Positions 35,801 through 43,841 of a stretch of 64,000 nt of DNA are shown here, piece after piece (the stretch's first letter is position 1; each line of letters starts with the position of its first letter). The translations under genes were made by a program, and so were the position numbers. The stretch lies in the NCBI RefSeq assembly GCF_018143015.1, contig NC_054748.1, positions 13,196,967 through 13,260,966 on the forward strand, written 5' to 3'. Source of the DNA: Lytechinus variegatus. Lineage: Eukaryota > Echinodermata > Echinoidea > Temnopleuroida > Toxopneustidae. The notes under the pieces were generated by a model. It saw only the letters and a list, made by a program, of their open reading frames with translations, was not told the DNA's origin and ran no database searches.

Positions 35801-38800
35801 TAGTGTGCGCGCGAAGCGCGCTCATTTGCCAGGTATACTGACCTAATAGAGACATTTAAAGGACGGTACCATTAAACGGATATGTATCTCAATGAAAATT
35901 TTTGATATTCAGACCTAAGAAAGGATATAAGCAAAGTTTTGTAATAATGATACGTACCTCTCTCACAAAACAAACAATGCGAGCGCGAAGCGCGAGCTGA
36001 ATTTTTTTGTATATATTAACCCGAAAAAAGGGACATTTTAAGGACTGTTTTAGGGAATTCATAAAGAGCATACATATCTTACCATAGTCATTTAATGCGA
36101 GCGCCATGCAAGCGCTTGCTGATTTTGTTAGAATTACACCTAACCCATGCATAAAACACCTTTCGTAGTCATTGTAATCATGAACATGATACATATCTGA
36201 CTAATCAAATATTGCGAGCGCGAAGCGCGAGCTGAAAATTTTTGAAATTCAGACCTAAAGAGGGGCATTCTAAGGCTTGTTTGTAGGAATTCACTAAGAC
36301 CATACACATTTCACTAACCAAAATGATGCGAGCGCGAAGCGCGAGCTGATTTTTTTTATATGAAGAACAGACATCTCGCCAGTCCACTAATGCGAACGCA
36401 AACACGGACAGGAAATGTTTGATATTCAGACCTTGAAATAAAAGGGGGCAATCATGAAATAGTCATTAAAAAGCATGTAACTACATAAAAAAATCATTTT
36501 ATACTCGAAATGCGAGGAAATATATTTGGTGTAAATTGACTTGAAAATGGGATGTTTTAGTACAATAGGATTATCTCATTACTCAGACAATGCAAGCACC
36601 AGAAATGATGAACACATTAGCCCTCTATATACGCCCTAAGCCAATTATGTTTCATAAAGTTATGAAAAATATTTCTTATGTAATATAATATAATATAACA
36701 TGATATATAAAATACAATAATTCCTTCTTCCCCACTACGTTTCTCTTTCTTTCTCCTTCTTTTTCTCCTTTTCCATCGTTTTTTTTTTGGCCAGCCGATT
36801 GGGGGGGGCACGTGCTTGAAATATTCCTCATTCAAGTCTGTAACCCCCCCCCCCAAAAAAAAAATCAACTCGTGCTTCGCGCTCGCGTAATTTGTATAAA
36901 ACACTGCTTGAAATATTAAGTTATCAGATTTGTTTAGCGATATACTAATTAGGCCCCTTGACCATGTTGACACCTTACTTCGTTATCTTTAATAATTTTC
37001 TTGTCTTGTATTATCCCGTTGCCCCATCTCGTGTACTGACCACAAATGGCTTTTGCTACTTGTGTACTCGTTCCATACATATTAGCATCGGATCCACACA
37101 TTCCTGAATCACTCCGCTTGCCTTCCTATTCCAGTCCGAACGTTCCTGAAACTGTCCGCTTGCCTTCTTATTCCAATCTGCACGTTCCTGAAACATTCCG
37201 CATGGCTTCTTCTTTCCTTCTAGAAGCTGACCTGATTGCGGATGGTTTCCGGAAGACGCGGAAGGGTTTAGGAAGGGCAAGACATCATCAGGACATCGTC
37301 AGGACAGGGTCCCGAAGGTGTCAGGAATTAAATATCCGCGTCCAAATTTTGGTCTCGACCAAAATTTGGATGCGGACAAATTTTGATTTCCCGAACACCA
37401 GGAAGGGTTTAGGACAGCGTGCGGACACTCCCAGGAATGTCCGGACAGGTTGCGGAAGGGTCGCGGATTGCAATTATTACATTCCGCGCCTTGTCCTGAC
37501 GCTGTCCTGGCCCTAGTGGAAAAGGGGTTTAACTTACGAACAGCTTTATGACACACCCACCTGGTCTCAATCCAACGGACCATCTCCTGCAAAACAAAGA
37601 TTTTGTAACAACCTCTTTATCAACATCACGTGACAATGATACCGACCTTGTCAGGAGCGTTAGATCAGGATTCCAAATCTGTTCAACGTTTACTTGAAGT
37701 GACGTTATTCCTCCATAATCGCTCTCATTCCAACGAAGAGAGTCGTCTGTCCAAATCTGAAAAGAATTTTGACAATCAAAGCGGAATGATGATGATGATG
37801 ATAATAATGATAATGGTAATTATAACGCACATCCGATATGAAGACTCTCGCCTTGTAATCAGAGGGTCGTGTGTTCGAATCCCACCATGGCCTAGCGTCC
37901 TTTGGCAAGGCATCAGTCCACAATTTGCCACTCTCCATCCAGGTGTTAAATGGGTGCCCGGTAGGATGTGAAAGCCTATGTAAGTATGCCTAGCAACTGA
38001 GTTGGAACTCTTATTGGAATGCTCCCCAGGGAGTGGAGAACGTGCATGTATTCTATGCGGGCGTGCAAGGATCCGATGACCGGGTAATATTATATATGTA
38101 AAGCACTTAGAGACGTCGTTCTGATGTGTTAAGCGCTATATAAATGCGGATTATTATAATTATTATTGTTATTATTATCATTATCATCATTATTATTATC
38201 ATTGTTAATATTATTATTATTATTATTATTATAGCTGTCCTTTGCCATTTTCAAACATTTACAGTGTTCTTGAATCCTCCGTACGTCGCAGAGCGAGAAC
38301 TCCTTAATATCAAATATAGCAGTCATAATATGATCAAAGAAACCCTGTCGTTCTTAGTCCATCTTCAGTAGTGTCCACGATTAACTGCGAGTTGCCGTAT
38401 CTTTCATTGATCATATTGACCTATAAAAATTATTCAATTTCGGTAACATATCATTCTTATTACTTTGGATTGACATTTAGTTTCATGTCCATAATATCAA
38501 CTTACCAATTTCATCGAACAGAATAGCGTCACCTGTTGTTTCGGCTCATCCTATGTTAGAACAAATATAGAAAGATGAAAAAATAAATTTTCAATCTTTT
38601 GTGTTTAAAATTCAGATTTACAATCCTCGTAGTGTCTATTCATATTACATGGGTCCTCAATGCAGATTCAATTCTGTAAAGATATTATACGTATGACGTC
38701 ATAGTCTAATAGCGCCTTCCCTCAGAGGATATAGAAATGCATGTAAACTGGGTTGTCAGAGGTGCACCAGCTGCAGATTACCAATGCCTTCAAGTTTGTG

Positions 38801-39415
38801 ACGATTTGTGACTTTTTGAAAAAAAATTATATACCAATTAACAATGTCAATTTCCTTCTGCAAATCTGTCTTCATTCCCGGTCTTAATTACATAGCAATA
38901 AAATGGAGGTGGAGGCACATTGAAATACTCATATTTTATAATAAATCTGTCAATATCAATTCAATTTAATGTTTAATGATGCATGTTCTGTTCTTCAAAA
39001 TGATTGTTTAATGTTTGTCTTAGTTCTCACTACACCCTTTAAGAGCGCTTAGAGACCTAATTGTTATTGGCGCTATACAGAATTTTTTATTATTACTATT
39101 ATCATTATTATTATTAATATTATTATTATTATTATCATCATTGTTATAATTATTTTCATTAACATTAACATTAACGATGTTATTATCATCACCATCATCA
39201 TTATTGTTATCATTTTTATCATTGTTATTATATCTACAATATGAGAAAAAGACTTACAAAGTCAACAATGTGGTCTAGTAACATTCTCATGCGAACGCTG
39301 ACAGCAGTGGAATCGTTTTTGACAGGGCGGATGGTCGGAGGTCCGTATGAGTCAATGACGTCAATATAAAGCTTCTTCTTCATATTTCGTGTCCCATCAT
39401 CATAAAACTCAGTTC
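23481..39415 (-). CDS. Nicotinic-type Cys-loop channel subunit gene, 5' incomplete
   Basis: Five minus-strand exons (39258-39415, 38506-38550, 37647-37756, 24314-24849, 23481-23917) join in frame into the ligand-binding domain, Cys loop and four membrane segments of a pentameric plasma-membrane channel. The 45-bp and 110-bp exons have the sizes and positions known for nicotinic receptor genes. The Cys loop has Cys-x13-Cys spacing. There is no vicinal Cys pair in loop C, so it is not an alpha-type subunit. GEK before the pore helix points to cation selectivity. Pore positions 16' (Glu), 19' (Arg) and 20' (Ser) are unusual. The intron between exons 37647-37756 and 24314-24849 is 12.8 kb and holds the foldback element. 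The exon with the signal peptide is not securely found. Assignment is firm; subunit identity and ligand are not. Confidence 0.88.
23918..24313 (-). other. Intron within the receptor gene
   Basis: Donor GTAAAT at 24308-24313 and acceptor TTTTTCAG. The reading frame runs on past the donor for about 85 codons without channel features, which is intron read-through. It splits the codon after TGSPMF in phase 1. Confidence 0.8.
24314..24849 (-). CDS. Receptor exon: Cys loop, loop C, TM1, TM2
   Basis: The acceptor is TTTACAATACAG at 24850 onward. The exon begins SNSKEFLTLNHRRVDVFSSG, then a loop-B-side block TVIWLSPA and the Cys loop (CLLDVKLFPFDVQTC). FGPWSS holds the loop B Trp position. Two NxT/S sites (NET, NYS) follow. 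Loop C reads NYSTANEPFVEIHYR with no CysCys. TM1 is VYVIGIVIPSVLLSISTMIT. TM2 is ISFGITNLLAMVLFQETVRS, preceded by GEK, with the conserved 9' Leu. The exon ends TGSPMF at donor GTAAAT. Confidence 0.92.
24850..25663 (-). other. Receptor intron sequence
   Basis: Part of the 12.8-kb intron outside the foldback element. No exon-like frame or known repeat seen. Confidence 0.5.
25664..25816. mobile_element. MITE end plus one terminus of a second TTAA element
   Basis: TTCATAAAGCTGTTCG then TTAA at 25685-25688, followed from 25689 by GGTTTTCCAAGAGGGCGCGG and about 110 bp more. The reverse complement of 31016-31136 matches this block throughout, including the TTAA junction. The block stops at CCAGG, where another MITE begins. 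Confidence 0.7.
25818..25958. mobile_element. MITE, left part, split by the foldback element
   Basis: The left end is TTCATAAAGCTGTTCG, then AGAGCGACTTTAAGAACG. The inverted partner CGTTCTTTAAGTCGCTCTTAA runs up to 25958. The missing outer right end is found 11.6 kb away at 37533-37561 (CTTACGAACAGCTTTATG). The MITE is thus interrupted at its own TTAA. Confidence 0.8.
26268..26443. repeat. 45-bp minisatellite in left arm
   Basis: Three to four copies of a 45-bp unit built of GGCAAGCGGAC(A/T), then TTTCAGGAACGTGCGGAC. Because 45 is a multiple of three, the plus frame stays open and encodes a 15-residue repeat (ASGQFQERADR). The right arm has a shorter version at 37100-37215. Confidence 0.75.
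27030..27395 (-). mobile_element. tRNA-derived SINE in left arm
   Basis: On the minus strand the head reads TGGTGTAGTGGTTCTGACTC (A box region) and GTGTTCGATTCTC (B box). A body of about 280 bp follows and ends in a TTATTATTATC-like tail at 27030-27045. The same head is in the right arm at 35615-35741, so it was present before the arms formed or was copied between them. Confidence 0.75.
27950..28745 (-). mobile_element. Truncated LINE in left arm with target duplication
   Basis: The T run at 27950-27963 is the poly-A tail of a minus-strand insertion. TTGATTCT is present on both sides, at 27942-27949 and 28746-28753. The right arm has a single copy of this site (near 35090-35100 in inverse orientation) with no insert. 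It carries the RT C-terminal remnant below. Confidence 0.85.
28025..28669 (-). pseudogene. C-terminal part of L1/Tx1-like ORF2
   Basis: This 214-codon frame contains ITEFNFKLLHNILPHRYNLY, then a WKLIDNPLCSHDNE block and DSVHLFVTCKKTQLFW. It resembles the zinc-binding-like region after the RT domain in L1/Tx1-type elements. The RT and endonuclease domains are absent because of 5' truncation, and the ATG is not a real start. It has a different ancestry from the CR1-like LINE at 13396-22303. Confidence 0.7.
29270..30460. repeat. Spaced GC mini-hairpin array, left arm
   Basis: GCGAGCGCGAAGCGCGAGC and decayed variants recur near 29280, 29392, 29617, 29715, 29935, 30035, 30248 and 30436. Spacings are about 100 or multiples near 200, in AT-rich spacers that share GGACATTTTAAGGA-like sequence. 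The inverted counterpart is at 33430-34590. Confidence 0.75.
31110..32667. other. Loop of the foldback element, no gene
   Basis: Starts with a MITE end (CTTACGAGCAGCTTTATG) and a G/C-tract block (31156-31232). About 1.4 kb of AT-rich sequence follows with no coding signature. A small inverted pair, AAGGAGTGAA near 31710 and TTCACTCCTT near 31816, may be a tiny MITE. GGCGTAGA near 31146 is inverted against TCTACGCC near 32867. Confidence 0.5.
32668..32829. repeat. TA dinucleotide microsatellite
   Basis: Almost uninterrupted TA over about 150 bp at the centre of the foldback loop. This is a likely cruciform and assembly trouble spot. Confidence 0.95.
33430..34590. repeat. Spaced GC mini-hairpin array, right arm
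   Basis: Inverse-orientation copies of the unit, for example CTCGCGCTTCGCGCTCGCAT near 34560 and GCGCTGCGCGCTAGC near 33638. They are collinear with 29270-30460 when inverted. Confidence 0.75.
35615..35741 (+). mobile_element. Truncated SINE in right arm
   Basis: Head GTAGTGGTTCTGGCTCC and GTGTTCGATTCCC match the SINE at 27030-27395. The body is replaced after CTTGCCACCCA by GTGGCGTACCGTGGGTC and a G run, where the two arms stop being collinear. Confidence 0.75.
35795..36420. repeat. Regular GC mini-hairpin array, right arm only
   Basis: GCGAGCGCGAAGCGCGAGC occurs near 35977, 36213 and 36324. Related forms are near 35805, 36093 and 36390. The period is about 110-120 bp, and spacers share TTTTTGATATTCAGACC, then GGACATTTTAAGGACTG. 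No counterpart is at the matching place of the left arm. Confidence 0.8.
37100..37215. repeat. 45-bp minisatellite in right arm
   Basis: Inverse copies of the unit at 26268-26443, with fewer repeats. It keeps the plus-strand 156-codon frame at 37046-37516 open; that frame shows no domain and mirrors the left arm. Confidence 0.7.
37533..37561. mobile_element. Right end of the split MITE
   Basis: CTTACGAACAGCTTTATGAC then CACCCACCTGG is the inverse of the MITE left end at 25818. It directly follows the TTAA that closes the foldback element. Confidence 0.75.
37647..37756 (-). CDS. Receptor 110-bp exon, loop D and loop A
   Basis: Acceptor TTCTTTTCAG. The exon reads IWTDDSLRWNESDYGGI, then VNVEQIWNPDLTLLT. 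WTDxxLxW and the W-x-P-D motif of loop A are present. The length is 110 bp, as for this exon in nicotinic receptor genes. The donor used is AAG|GTCGGT, which keeps frame with the next exon (phase 2) but is weak at +3. The alternative donor GTATCA, six bases further on, also leaves a phase 2 end, so it would add only two residues (R, S), keep the downstream frame and give a 116-bp exon. I prefer GTCGGT mainly for the 110-bp length. Confidence 0.88.
37810..38235 (+). mobile_element. tRNA-derived SINE in receptor intron
   Basis: B box GTGTTCGAATCCCACC near 37869, body with GGTGTTAAATGGGTGCCCGG, and 3' part ending TTAAGCGCTATATAAATGCGG followed by an ATT microsatellite. It runs antisense to the receptor. 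The A box region is eroded. Confidence 0.75.
38506..38550 (-). CDS. Receptor 45-bp exon
   Basis: Acceptor ACATAG, 15 codons reading DEPKQQVTLFCSMKL, donor GTAAGT. Both junctions are phase 0. The 45-bp size and the D-E-x-x-Q start are diagnostic of this exon in nicotinic receptor genes. It is too short for any open-frame scan to find. Confidence 0.9.
39025..39232 (+). mobile_element. SINE 3' tail fragment
   Basis: TTAAGAGCGCTTAGAGACC then GGCGCTATACAG followed by about 140 bp of ATT/ATC microsatellite. It resembles the 3' end of the SINE at 37810-38235. Confidence 0.6.
39258..39415 (-). CDS. Receptor exon with N-terminal helix and first strands
   Basis: Acceptor CCCCCCATGCAG and donor GTAAGT (39252-39257). 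The exon reads TEFYDDGTRNMKKKLYIDVI, then SYGPPTIRPV, then VRMRMLLDHIVDF. This corresponds to the N-terminal helix and the RPV-x-N-x-S/D block of Cys-loop receptors. It starts in phase 1 (the codon is split with the upstream exon), so the longer frame up to 39602 is intron read-through. Confidence 0.85.
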
Positions 39416-39474
39416 CTGCATGGGGGGTGATAAGGGGGTTGGGAAGGGTGCAGAAAAAGGGAGAGGGTGTTAGG

Positions 39475-39985
39475 TTACTTCCAACTGGTCGAATGCCAAA
39501 TCGTCTATTTAGTCTACCATCAGTTCGTCCACTGTCCGCATGGTGTAATTGCCATTTCGCCCACTGAACATTGCGTCTAATAATCAGTTGTCCAATAGCC
39601 ATTTGTAACCGTCTGTATTCATTTATGTTTCAATGATGTGTTTTTAATTTTTATTGTCTATTTTTTGTACATGATCAACTTGTATTTTGATGAATTGGAA
39701 ATAAATGCTGAATTGAAAAAAAAAATAGTCCATGTACTATTTGGTCTTATTGGATTAAAAGTGTTGATTAGGCGAAATGATACAAAAGAAAATGCGTATT
39801 AGACCAACTGGTTATGAGTCAGACGACAGACGAACTGGTGACGAAGTGATTATTGGACCAAAAGGTTATTGGACCAAATGGCTTTAGACGAAATGTTTAT
39901 GGACGGAATGGCATTCGACTAAATGAACGTAGACCATGTAGACCATGTGATGAGTGGACGAGTTGGCGGTAGATAAATTGACAAT
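39475..39985. repeat. Degenerate GACCAAATGG/GACGAAATG repeats
   Basis: Short imperfect repeats of TTGGACCAAATGGC and TAGACGAAATG types (for example 39868-39960), and in inverse sense at 39475-39600 (TGCCATTTCGCCCACTG). They are interrupted by a LINE-like tail. Confidence 0.55.
39606..39726 (+). mobile_element. LINE-like 3' tail with poly-A
   Basis: Ends GATGAATTGGAAATAAATGC then TGAATTG and an A run. It resembles the ends of LINE copies here but has no coding part. Confidence 0.45.
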
Positions 39986-40102
39986 TTACCTTGTAGACCT
40001 TGAGAGTGTGAAAATGGTCAGATGTTTTATTCGATGAAGCCCATCCTGCATAGTAAAAACACTGTCTATTTATTTATTTTTTTTTATATGAAACGGGGGG
40101 GG

Positions 40103-40569
40103 GGTGCAGTAAAATGTATTGCTGTACAAACGCGTGGCCAAATTATTTCCAGAGAAAAACTCGTTTAGGGTGTCTAAACGAGTTTTTCTTTGTGTGCAAA
40201 AGACACCCGAACATGTTTTTCGGCGGGCTTTATTTACATATTTTGGGCCCGAAACAAGTTATCGCCAGAATATGACCCCGGGGAAAAGGCTTGGGGAAAA
40301 AACATACCACAAACACGTTTGGCTGGTCTTAAAAAAATCCTTTGGTTAAAAAACATACCTTAAATACGTTTCCTGCGATTGACCAGTCTTTCAAAACTAC
40401 GACTTTTTTTTAAAAAAATCGGTGTTTTTGATACCCTTAACGAGTGCACGCACGCGCGGCCCGCGTCCAAAACTGAAGAAAAGAAAACCTCCCTTTAAAC
40501 GCGTTTTTTTTTTTTGGGGGGGGGGTGGGGTCACGCGAGTGTACAGCAATATATTTGACTGGCCCTGCC
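40103..40569. mobile_element. G-tract inverted-repeat element, second copy
   Basis: Left end AGTAAAATGTATTGCTGTAC and then CGCGTGGCC. The right end is the inverse (GTCACGCGAGTGTACAGC), both next to G runs. Inside, 40153-40168 and 40174-40189 form a perfect 16-bp stem around GGTGT. GTTTAGGGTG and ACATACC motifs link it to 3041-3598. Confidence 0.7.
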
Positions 40570-42600
40570 CGGGATCTAAAGAAGCGAACGTATCTTTACT
40601 GTAGAGAAAGGCACATACATAGTCGTATAGAAAATCGAACATCTATTAACAGAGGCCGATTATTAATATTTTGTAATTTTCATAAATATTTTAGAAGGTT
40701 ACTGGTATGCTTGATAGAATCGATGAGTAATTTCATAGTGCATAAGAGCAAAATAATCATCTCGGCTCATAATGTATTCATGGGGGGTAAATGCAATTAT
40801 GGTAATAAATCATTCTTTATGCGGGGATTCACCTGTACAATATCCCCATTGGAAGTAATGATGGAAGCCGTGCTCACATGCGGAAACCATGTTAGCGCGC
40901 AATTAATACATGATAATTAACATTAGTAATGACAGTGACGTTGCCTCCAAGTTGATCAAGCAAGCCATGCGGCCTGCTTCCGATGAAGATCACCCTGACA
41001 CGACTTGATTCGCCACCATCATACATGCTGTAAACACTAAACATGATAAAAGACATTAATGATGTAATTAGCTTCATCTAAATCGCTTGGAAATCGGGCA
41101 ATCAACCAAGTTAACTTGTCCACCGTTTATAAGTGGCGCAATGAGCCAGATATTTTGAGGGGGCTAGATATTACATTCCACGTGTTGGACACAGATGAGA
41201 TAAAAGAGACAAAGAGGTAACGTATTGCAGTTCCGACAAAGATTATTTCTAAGTATTCTAAAAATTTTCGACGCAAACCTCACGTCTTTGTCAGCATGGT
41301 CAGGGATACAAAGCTCATGCAGTGACAAGATAGATGCATTCATGATTATGGTAGTCATGGAAACCGCAGGTTAAACTAGCATCACCATCAAATGAAAGCA
41401 ATCTTTTTTTTATTAAAATGAAAATCCTATAATACAAGCAGCACCCTACCCCCCCCCCCCCCCCCCGGAAAACCCCCCAGCACCCTCGCTTCCCAGGCCA
41501 GTGAGTGCTTACTGTAAACACTTTTTATATTTTGCATTTCCAAATTGTATACGATGCATATTAATTTGTCTGGTTATCATATAATATATGTGTTGTGAGG
41601 TTGAGTTGAATTGAAATGAAATGAACCAAACTCGAATTTGAACCATCTCACTGTAAGTAGTAAAGATACAGGTTTCGAGTGTTTCACCTTTGCGATATTT
41701 CAAGATATTCGCAGTGTGTTAATGGTCGATAATAATAATTAAAAAAAAATTGCATCGCGACCTGAATTTCAGTTTCCCTCATGTATTATTTAATCAAGCT
41801 ACCCTCAAATGAATATCATTTTGGGATCAATGTCAGGATCGACCTTGAAAAGGTGTTTTTATTTAGGTTATTATGTCTTCAACTTCATCATTTTGCGGCC
41901 TATTTTACACTTACAGAATCGTGATTCTAGCACAGACGGGTATTAAGTGTCTCAACTTCAGATTGTGAAGCACCATATAAAATGGACAACTTGCACTTTT
42001 CTTTGAGGATATGAAGATACCTAATATCATAAGGAAAATACAGACCGGGCCCAGGGCTCAGGGAACATTTTTTATGTTAAGTTGGGTGCCTGGTTTTTAA
42101 GAATGAAGGGGTTTGGTCTAAAAAAAAACATACCACATGATTTCCATGGGATAGACCTACTGTCTATGGTAACATATATGCAGCACCCCCCCCCCAAAAA
42201 AAAAAAAAAAATGGGGGTGTCCCCTTTATTTATTTATCCCTTTATTTTTTGTTCTTGTGGCTCATATCTATCTCAGTTGAATTTTAGAAATTATTTTGGA
42301 ATTCACATTCAACAATTTTTTTATCCTTAACAAAGAAAATTGAAAATATTTGCACAAAAATGCCCCCGCCACGCCCCCAGTACTTGGACTGGCGCGGATC
42401 CAGGAAACGGGGAGGGTGAGCGGGGTTTTTCCCCACAGACCATTTTCGCCATTTTTGTATGAGGAAACCACTCTCCGTGAGTGGCTTTCAACTTTTTCTT
42501 TGTTTCTGGTGGTAAGGATCGACTGACTAACAAGATAATAATCAACAATTCTATGAGGCGAATATTTTTAACACTTCCACAGGTTTCCTTTATTGAAAAT
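40570..42600. other. No secure gene
   Basis: Contains a C run at 41450-41466 and an A run at 42197-42211. One minus-strand frame at 40892-41077 starts with a signal-like peptide and is listed separately. No other coding signature. Confidence 0.5.
41017..41077 (-). CDS. Candidate first exon of the receptor (signal peptide)
   Basis: MKLITSLMSFIMFSVYSMYD has the hydrophobic core of a signal peptide and lies 1.6 kb upstream of the 158-bp receptor exon on the same strand. Splicing at GATG|GTGGCG would give the phase 1 end that the exon needs. The donor is poor and a phase match happens one time in three, so this is only a candidate. The frame continues to 40892, so it may be unrelated. Confidence 0.22.
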
Positions 42601-42609
42601 CAATATAAT

Positions 42610-42893
42610 AATAATAATAATAGGCATTTATATAGCGCCATCTATCTAGAAATATTCTATTCCGAGGCACGTTGTTATTATTATTATTACCCCGGCTTTA
42701 GCTCGAGCTGCCTCTCAGCGCTCATGCATTTAAGGAATTAATCCTAGAGGGTACCCATTCACCTCACCTGGGTCGAGTGCAGCACAATGTGGATAAATTT
42801 CTTGCTGAAGGAAATTACGCCATGGCTGGGATTCGAACCCACGACCCTCTGCTTCAAAGTCAGAAGACTTATCCACTGGGCCACAACGCTCCA
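42610..42893 (-). mobile_element. tRNA-derived SINE with 9-bp target duplication
   Basis: CAATATAAT at 42601-42609 and again at 42894-42902. On the minus strand, head GGCCCAGTGGATAAGTC and GGGTTCGAATCCC, body, and a TAA-repeat 3' end. It is a close sibling of 8495-8790. Confidence 0.9.
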
Positions 42894-42902
42894 CAATATA
42901 AT

Positions 42903-43690
42903 CAATAATACATAATTGATTAATTAACACAGTATATGACACCAAATATAAATATATACAATATTTCATGAGATTGTCATAAAATTTGTAACTAAAAAAA
43001 GAAAAATTTAAGTGAAAAGGAAAGAAAAATATTTGATACAAGTACCGTATCAAAATATCAAGGCTGTTCAACAAATGAGCCGAAACTGATTATTAGCAAT
43101 TTTAAACGCTAAAAAAAGTCAAACAACAAGTCTTTAAAGTACAATTCTTCTTAATTCATGCAGAAATTCTAACATTATTGAAAATTATTGACCTTAACAC
43201 GACATTACGCATTTTGCTTTCCAAATCCCAGTACCTAACACAGACACGTTTGTTTTTCTCATTTTCAGTTATCAGACATAATATTGAAGAAGTTGGAGGA
43301 GGAGGAGGAGAAGAAAAAGAATGATAAAATGAAATTATCATTAATAACAAAAACAACAACAATGTTAATAATAGTAATAGAAATAATAATAATGATAAAA
43401 ATCAATGCTAAATTAGATTTGTTTCGCGCTTAATCCACTCAGTAGAGTGCTAATGACGATTCTCAAGAAATGTTAAAGGAAATGTAAATCTGGGACTAAA
43501 ATATCAATTTTTCAAATTTATCAAATTTCTTACCATTGACATCATTAGAGACGAGCCATTGTATCCACCAGCAAATGAACATCAAACGACGAGCGTTCAT
43601 TTCTAATCTTTAATAATTAGAATAGATCAAGCGGAAGCGGTGTGTCACCTCGTCGATCTATGAAGCTATAAATGAGCTCCATGGTATACC
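42903..43690. other. No gene seen
   Basis: AT-rich flank of the LTR element with an AAT microsatellite near 43360-43410. Nothing else recognised. Confidence 0.5.
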
Positions 43691-43695
43691 CAGTG

Positions 43696-43801
43696 TAGAG
43701 GATTCTAAAACCTACTTCTACTGTTCTGCTTTCTCCACAGCTGTGAACATTGCTGATTCAGCATCTACTGGATAAAGACAAACGGTACAGGAACCCATTT
43801 A
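43696..43801 (+). repeat. 5' LTR, 106 bp
   Basis: Begins TAGAGGATTCTAAAACC and ends GGTACAGGAACCCATTTA. It is identical to the 3' LTR at 48905-49011 except for one missing T (CAGCATCTAC against CAGCTATCTAC). It contains AGCTGTGAACA at 43739-43749, the complement of the putative primer site. If transcription starts there, U3 would be only 43 bp, and no TATA box is visible. Confidence 0.9.
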
Positions 43802-43812
43802 TGTTCACAGCT
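43802..43812 (+). promoter_or_regulatory. Putative self-priming primer-binding site
   Basis: TGTTCACAGCT lies directly after the 5' LTR, where a tRNA primer site (starting TGG) is expected. It is not complementary to a tRNA CCA end but is an 11-nt perfect complement of 43739-43749 within the LTR. This is the arrangement known from Tf1, where the 5' end of the element RNA folds back as primer. Confidence 0.6.
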
Positions 43813-43841
43813 TTTGTGTTCAAGCCTGCCTAGCTACCACC

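Larger units (their letters stand above)
25959..37528. mobile_element. 11.6-kb foldback element in receptor intron
   Basis: Flanked by TTAA at 25955-25958 and 37529-37532. The ends read CCCCTTTTCCATTAGGGCC and, inverted, GGCCCTAGTGGAAAAGGGG. Left arm 25959 to about 31021 and right arm about 32876 to 37528 are inverted copies. The outermost 350 bp are almost identical: the open frames there (25972-26328 minus and 37161-37516 plus) differ at 2 of 118 residues. Inner parts look near 90 percent alike with indels. It carries no transposase that I can recognise. The arms hold hairpin arrays, a SINE, a minisatellite and purine-rich stretches. It could be a non-autonomous foldback element using a TTAA transposase in trans, or a rearranged pair of such elements. 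Confidence 0.8.

Noticed and set aside
35795..36420. Regularly spaced near-palindromic repeats resembling a CRISPR array
   Set aside because: The spacers are homologous to each other, the host is an intron-bearing animal genome and there are no cas genes. It is a satellite-like tandem repeat.
37046..37516. 156-codon open frame in the right foldback arm (and its 118-codon mirror at 25972-26328)
   Set aside because: It spans the terminal repeat and minisatellite, has no domain and exists in both arms by inversion. Most likely not a gene.
40892..41016. Rest of the minus-strand frame after the possible signal peptide
   Set aside because: RVRVIFIGSRPHGLL looks vaguely coding, but there is no family match that I can name and no good splice site. 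Only the first part is kept, as a weak candidate exon.
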